From Deinococcus cellulosilyticus NBRC 106333 = KACC 11606 (GTDB taxonomy: Bacteria > Deinococcota > Deinococci > Deinococcales > Deinococcaceae), in assembly GCF_007990775.1 (NCBI RefSeq), contig NZ_BJXB01000014.1, forward strand, positions 62,001 through 126,000: DNA of 64,000 nt, in the 5' to 3' direction. The notes beneath the pieces were generated by a model. The model worked only from the letters and a program-made list of their open reading frames with translations, did no database searches and was not told the DNA's origin. Shown here piece after piece: positions 60,532-64,000 of the stretch; position 1 is the stretch's first letter, and every line of letters starts with the position of its first letter. Position numbers and translations under genes: made by a program.

Positions 60532-60861
60532 GAGCACTCCTTTGCATGAAAAAACACAATCTACAACTCTGCTGAACTGGGCTGCAAATGATAAGGCAGA
60601 GACCAAGTCCATTTTACACCTTCCTCTTTTTCTTTCAGGTGACGGATTTGAATGAATCCCTGAGCAGGGAAAAATGGCATGGTCTGATTGAAGAAAGAGA
60701 AAAGCAGAAAAATTGAGTTCAAAGGTCAAAAAACCCACCCTTCATGCATGTTCAACGGCTGAGATGTTGAACCTGACCCATAAAGACGTGAAATGTGGCA
60801 TGGTGGAAGGCATGGGAATCCGTGTCGTGCCTTTTGTGCAGGGCGATCTGCCAGATCTGTG
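60532..60861. other. intergenic stretch without a supportable gene
   Basis: This region holds the upstream sequence of the repeat lipoprotein gene (60532-60720), including its ribosome binding site. An inverted repeat GTTCAAC/GTTGAAC lies at 60749-60771. I see no protein or RNA gene here; the promoter of tRNA-Thr begins at 60862. Confidence 0.45.
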
Positions 60862-60890
60862 TTGCCAAGCAGGGGCTTGCATGCTAAAAT
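60862..60890 (+). promoter_or_regulatory. promoter for tRNA-Thr
   Basis: TTGCCA (60862-60867) and TAAAAT (60885-60890) are separated by 17 bases, about 60 bases before the tRNA. Confidence 0.68.
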
Positions 60891-60950
60891 AATTGCCGTT
60901 CTCGTTGCCTGTGGAGTATGTGTCAGACACCGAAACAGAAAAAATGATGT

Positions 60951-61025
<75 letters not shown>

Positions 61026-61027
61026 CA

Positions 61028-61056
61028 AAAAATTCCCGCAAGAAGCGGGAATTTTT
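61028..61056 (+). terminator. rho-independent terminator of tRNA-Thr
   Basis: AATTCCCGC pairs with GCGGGAATT around AAGAA and is followed by TTT. Confidence 0.9.
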
Positions 61057-61291
61057 CATGTCCTGGGCTGTTCTGCCTCTGTGCCCTGTCCGGGAGTACC
61101 CCTGGCCCTGAGCCCAGGAAGCACGGTGTCTTTTTGATGGGTTCACCTTCAGCATTGAAAATTGAAAGTGTCTGTTTTGTGTAACCAAACAATAAATGTA
61201 TGGTTTTTGTAAGATCACATGTATACAATGTTCTTAAAGTTCTCAATGCCTCAGCGATGTCTTTCGCACAGTCTTGAAGGTGGTGACCCCC

Positions 61292-61399
61292 ATGTTTTGG
61301 ATTCTGCTGTCTCTTCTTGCCCTTTTCTTCTTCCTGACCAGATGGATTCTCATTCTGGAGTCGCGAGAGCTACAGGAAACTGTGATCGCTGAACGATAA
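61292..61399 (+). CDS. 35-aa single-span membrane microprotein
   Basis: The frame encodes MFWILLSLLALFFFLTRWILILESRELQ..., a hydrophobic helix of about 20 residues followed by a charged tail. AAGGTGGTG precedes the ATG by six to eight bases. The unit is bounded by a TATACA/TACAAT box about 60 bases upstream and by its own terminator 13 bases after the stop, which supports a real transcription unit. Function is unknown; small membrane proteins of this kind often modulate larger membrane complexes. Confidence 0.55.
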   Translation: MFWILLSLLALFFFLTRWILILESRELQETVIAER

Positions 61400-61412
61400 A
61401 TAAGGACTGTCC

Positions 61413-61440
61413 ATGACCCCTGACCCAGGGGTCATCTTTT
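61413..61440. terminator. terminator after the 35-aa gene
   Basis: ATGACCCCTG pairs perfectly with CAGGGGTCAT around ACC, followed by CTTTT. It also fits the end of the minus-strand gene at 61432. Confidence 0.85.
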
Positions 61441-61670
61441 GCTTGCGCGGAATCCGGCTTTCTGTGCCTTCTGGGGGGTGTTGAAGCAGCGCTCAGGATG
61501 GGTGCGGTTGTGGCAGGCTCCAGAAGGAAGATGCTTAATCTTCTCTCCTTTGCTGTTGATGGTTCTTTTGCTGGGGTGGTTTGAGGTACAGGCGGTTCTG
61601 GAGGCCAAAACAACCCCTGGGCCACAGCAGGGGTGCACAGGCAAAGTGCAAACAGCAGCAGATGCTTCAT
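61432..61670 (-). pseudogene. small secreted protein gene interrupted by a probable -1 frameshift
   Basis: The first frame starts at ATG 61670 with a clear signal peptide (KHLLLFALCLCTPAVAQG) but soon turns into poor-quality sequence. A second frame, one base earlier, carries a good C-terminus, HLPSGACHNRTHPERCFNTPQKAQKAGFRAS, ending at TGA 61432. This resembles the His/Cys metal-binding tail of Ada-like and nuclease-associated domains (HxPxC...CFxTxxxAxxAGFR). The switch lies near GCAAAAG (about 61560), where lysine tRNA could slip on A-AAA. So it is either a frameshift mutation, a sequencing error or programmed frameshifting; the joined protein would have about 79 residues. Confidence 0.55.
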
Positions 61671-61727
61671 CTCCCATTCTCTCACGGATGCAACAGAGCC
61701 GCCCGGGTGCACTACACTGGAGAGACC

Positions 61728-62084
61728 ATGCAAAGCGTGATTCCAGCCTTACGCATCACCAATCCTGCAGCGAGCATCACCTTTTATGTGGATCATCTGG
61801 GTTTTCAGGTGGACTGGGAGCACCGTTTTGAAGTGGGATTTCCGGTCTTCATGCAGGTTCAGAAAGATGGGATGCTGCTGTATCTGACAGAGCATGCTGG
61901 AGACTGTGAGCCAGGAGGGCTGGTGCATTTCCTGATTCCTGATGTGGACGCATATTACAGAGGGTTGCTGTCCAGAAATGCACCCATCACATCAGCACCC
62001 CATGAAGGTATTCCCGGGGTTCGCAGCATGACCCTCACTGATCCGGATGGAAACCAGCTGAGGTTCCTGACCCGCAAAAGTTGA
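61728..62084 (+). CDS. VOC-superfamily (glyoxalase/bleomycin-resistance-like) protein, 118 aa
   Basis: Two beta-alpha-beta-beta-beta units are visible: SVIPALRITNPAASITFYVDHLGFQVDWEHRF and LVHFLIPDVDAYYRGLL with the closing MTLTDPDGNQLRFL. The glutamate in LTDPDGNQLRF-type ends and an early histidine-like metal position are partly conserved (MLLYLTEH). Such proteins bind antibiotics or act as small metal enzymes. The ATG at 61728 has GGAGAG three bases upstream, immediately after a TACACT box. Confidence 0.85.
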   Translation: MQSVIPALRITNPAASITFYVDHLGFQVDWEHRFEVGFPVFMQVQKDGMLLYLTEHAGDCEPGGLVHFLIPDVDAYYRGLLSRNAPITSAPHEGIPGVRSMTLTDPDGNQLRFLTRKS

Positions 62085-62096
62085 AACAGGGCTGTT

Positions 62097-62408
62097 TTAT
62101 TCCAGCGTTGGGATGGTGTACCCGGCTCCGCGCATGTGCATCACGGCCTGGGTGATGACGGATTCCACCACCGTTTCAAGCTCTGCATCGGCCAGATGGT
62201 AGGCAATCACCTCGCCCTGAAAGATGGCCTGGAACTCCTCAGTGGTTCTGCGGCGTTCCGGTCCTGTGTAGTCCTGTTGTTCCACACGTCTGTTGGTGTT
62301 GTCTTTCCAGGCGAATTCCACATCCAGGCTTTCCAGATGGGCCACCTGCTCAAAGAAGAAGGGACTGAGCAGGCTGCGCCAGTTCTGTTTCTGCAGGTCG
62401 GTGATCAT
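62097..62408 (-). CDS. hypothetical protein, 103 aa
   Basis: I do not recognise this soluble, acidic protein. It is helical at both ends with a central basic patch (GPERRRTTEEF). A TAAAAT box lies six bases before the ATG with no ribosome binding site, so the message is probably leaderless, which supports it being a real gene. It is convergent with the VOC gene. Confidence 0.6.
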   Translation of the reverse strand: MITDLQKQNWRSLLSPFFFEQVAHLESLDVEFAWKDNTNRRVEQQDYTGPERRRTTEEFQAIFQGEVIAYHLADAELETVVESVITQAVMHMRGAGYTIPTLE

Positions 62409-62414
62409 ACCTGA

Positions 62415-62420
62415 ATTTTA
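62415..62420 (-). promoter_or_regulatory. -10 box for the leaderless 103-aa gene
   Basis: TAAAAT on the minus strand lies six bases before the ATG at 62408. Confidence 0.5.
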
Positions 62421-62555
62421 CGGGTTTGCGGATGATCCTCATGAAAACCTGGGGAATTCCCCTGAAGAAACCCTCAGGAAGATGCCCTGGATCTGTTTGC
62501 AGGAGGGCTGGCGTCCTAGAATGCAAACAACCCCAAGGACACCCAGGAGGACGGC

Positions 62556-62783
62556 ATGGGTCCCGCAGAACACACTCCAACGCTGGTTGAGCAGCAAAAA
62601 CATCTGCTGACGCTTTCTCCTGCATCTCCTGAACTGCTGCTGTTGGGCATGGTGCTCCCTGTTGAAACCATTGTGGCCCTCAAGTCTGCAGGGATTCCTC
62701 TGCGCTGGCAACCTCTGGGGGCCTGTTATACCCTGAAGCGTTTTGAAGAGGCCGCAAGACATGTGCTTACGGCCTGTGGGTGA
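62556..62783 (+). CDS. hypothetical protein, 75 aa
   Basis: AGGAGG five bases before the ATG and a TAGAAT box at 62517-62522 support a real gene. The product has a polar N-terminus and an amphipathic middle (LLLLGMVLPVETIVALKSAG) that is too short and charged at its edges to be a sure membrane span. The family is unknown. Confidence 0.55.
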   Translation: MGPAEHTPTLVEQQKHLLTLSPASPELLLLGMVLPVETIVALKSAGIPLRWQPLGACYTLKRFEEAARHVLTACG

Positions 62784-62795
62784 ATTCGGAGCGGT

Positions 62796-64000
62796 TCAGG
62801 TCTCTGAGGCTTCTGTCTGCACGAGGGTTTTGCTGCCCAGTTGCGTGCCCAGCGCAAGAGCACCCAGCAGCACCATCACCGCACCGGTCCAGTAGGGGGC
62901 AGAGTGACCCACCCTGGAATACAGTTGACCTGCGAGGCCTGGACTGACCACCTGACTGAGGGCATTGAGGGCCTGGCTGCCTCCCTGCACCCGACCCTGG
63001 GCTGTGGGACCTGCAGCTTTGGAGGTCAGGCTGCCCAGCGAGGCACCAAACACCCCTTCGCCAATCGCAAAAGCTGTGATGCTGACGTAAACCAGCCATC
63101 CACTGGGATACCAGGGAAGCAGGGCAATGCCCACCAGGCTCAGCAAACTGAGGGTGAGGCCGAGCAGCGCCACTCCACTTTCGCCCATCAGGCGGATCAT
63201 CAGGCCCAGCAGCAGACCCTGCACCACAATGTCTGAGATGCCCACCATCACGAAGGCCAGACTGGTCTGGTCCGGTCCCCAGTGCAGGGTGTCTTTGACC
63301 AGCACTGCAAAGGTGGTCTGCATCATCACGAAAGGAATCATGAACAGCACTCCGGCAATCAACAGCATGCGAATGGAGGGAATCTGAAAGAGACCTGCGA
63401 TCTGGGTGAAGGGATTGAGCTGTTTGAAGTGAATGTCCACCCTGTGTTCCTTTCTGTGGCTTTCTGGCAGAAAGAAAAATCCCCACAGCACATTCAGGAA
63501 GGTGACTGCTGCTGCCAGATAAAAAGGGGCTTCCAGGCTGATGTGGGAGGCCAGACCCCCCACTGCAGGACCGATGATGAAGCCACTGCCAAACACTGCC
63601 CCCATGATGCCAAAGTATTTTCCACGTTCCTCTGGCTTTGTGACATCTGCAAGGTACCCGAAGATTGCACTGAAGTTGCCTGCAGTCAGACCATCAATGA
63701 TGCGGCCCAGGAACAGCACCCACAGGGCTCCACCCCAGCCAAAAATCAGGTAACCGATGGCGGACCCCAGCAGGGAGAGCAGCAACACTGGACGCCTGCC
63801 ATAGCGATCCGAGAGGGCACCCAGCACCGGTGCAGCAAAAAACGAACACAGTGAATAGGAGATGGTCAGCCAGCCAATGGTGACGGCCAGCTGGTTCTGG
63901 TCGGTGATGTACCTGGAGACCAGAAAGGGAAGCACCGGGGCCACCAGGGTGAATCCCAGAGACCCCAGGAAGGCACTGATGAACAGAAAGAGCAGTGCAT
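62796..64000 (-). CDS. MFS efflux transporter, TetA-like (start beyond window)
   Basis: This is a twelve-span major facilitator whose N-terminal few residues lie past the right edge; the visible part is about 401 residues. Characteristic motifs are FTLVAPVLPFLVSRY (span 1), the loop motif A LGALSDRYGRRPVLLLSLLGSAIGYLIF after span 2, and motif C-like GFIIGPAVGGL in span 5, which mark drug:proton antiporters such as TetA. The substrate is unknown. An internal GTG at 63944 should not be taken as the start, since conserved span 1 continues upstream of it. Confidence 0.9.
   Translation of the reverse strand, partial: ALLFLFISAFLGSLGFTLVAPVLPFLVSRYITDQNQLAVTIGWLTISYSLCSFFAAPVLGALSDRYGRRPVLLLSLLGSAIGYLIFGWGGALWVLFLGRIIDGLTAGNFSAIFGYLADVTKPEERGKYFGIMGAVFGSGFIIGPAVGGLASHISLEAPFYLAAAVTFLNVLWGFFFLPESHRKEHRVDIHFKQLNPFTQIAGLFQIPSIRMLLIAGVLFMIPFVMMQTTFAVLVKDTLHWGPDQTSLAFVMVGISDIVVQGLLLGLMIRLMGESGVALLGLTLSLLSLVGIALLPWYPSGWLVYVSITAFAIGEGVFGASLGSLTSKAAGPTAQGRVQGGSQALNALSQVVSPGLAGQLYSRVGHSAPYWTGAVMVLLGALALGTQLGSKTLVQTEASET

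Overview
The window looks like chromosomal DNA of a Deinococcus-type bacterium with moderate rather than very high GC. The evidence is a DdrA/Rad52-like protein, many genes whose start codon lies 5-7 bases after a TANNNT box with no ribosome binding site (the leaderless pattern reported for Deinococcus), and the overall gene style. No rRNA or species-level marker is present, so the genus call is an inference.

Layout. 1-8.7 kb: a truncated ThiF/MoeB gene, two small unknown genes, a large FtsX-type ABC permease, a degenerate PlsY-like membrane protein overlapping a TPR membrane protein, and a secreted stalk-domain protein. 8.8-13.8 kb: a GH3 (NagZ-like) glycosidase divergent from a three-gene sugar ABC importer, sharing a promoter region with a mirrored pair of operator-like direct repeats. 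13.9-37.1 kb: a large exopolysaccharide locus. It holds nucleotide-sugar enzymes (two epimerases, UDP-glucose and UDP-ManNAc-type dehydrogenases), an AT-rich core with flippase, two glycosyltransferases and polymerase, two more GT4 enzymes and a PglC/WcaJ-type initiating transferase. A block of ACP, ketoreductase, left-handed-helix acyltransferase, KAS III, DegT aminotransferase and CapD-type dehydratase probably makes an N-(3-hydroxyacyl) 4-amino sugar. On the opposite strand lie a second polymerase/ligase-like protein, a TPR protein, a small secreted protein and a Wzz/BY-kinase with a tyrosine tail.

37.2-43.7 kb: acyl-CoA catabolism genes that fit leucine degradation (HMG-CoA lyase-like, enoyl-CoA hydratase, acyl-CoA dehydrogenase), an apparently self-regulated GntR repressor, an FMN reductase, and ispE-ispD-ubiX. 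44-46.5 kb: a TPR gene, a divergent pair of unknown paralogues, a DUF6915-like gene and a palindromic repeat element. 46.5-50.4 kb: a DesK/DesR-like two-component system with an ABC-2 exporter. 50.7-52.5 kb: a PAS-PAS-GAF-HD-GYP signalling protein.

52.5-56.7 kb is the most interesting stretch. A candidate ~98-nt rod-shaped RNA precedes four genes: a helical-plus-VWA (Ro60-like architecture) protein, a protein resembling the ARPP-2 family, a short DdrA/Rad52-like protein and a calcineurin-like phosphoesterase. I read this as a candidate nucleic-acid damage or RNA-handling system. The rest holds tRNA-Asp, tRNA-Phe and tRNA-Thr, a 1162-residue Ig-like/RCC1 repeat lipoprotein, several small genes (one probably frameshifted) and a truncated MFS transporter. 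Heptad-periodic tandem repeats recur in intergenic spaces.
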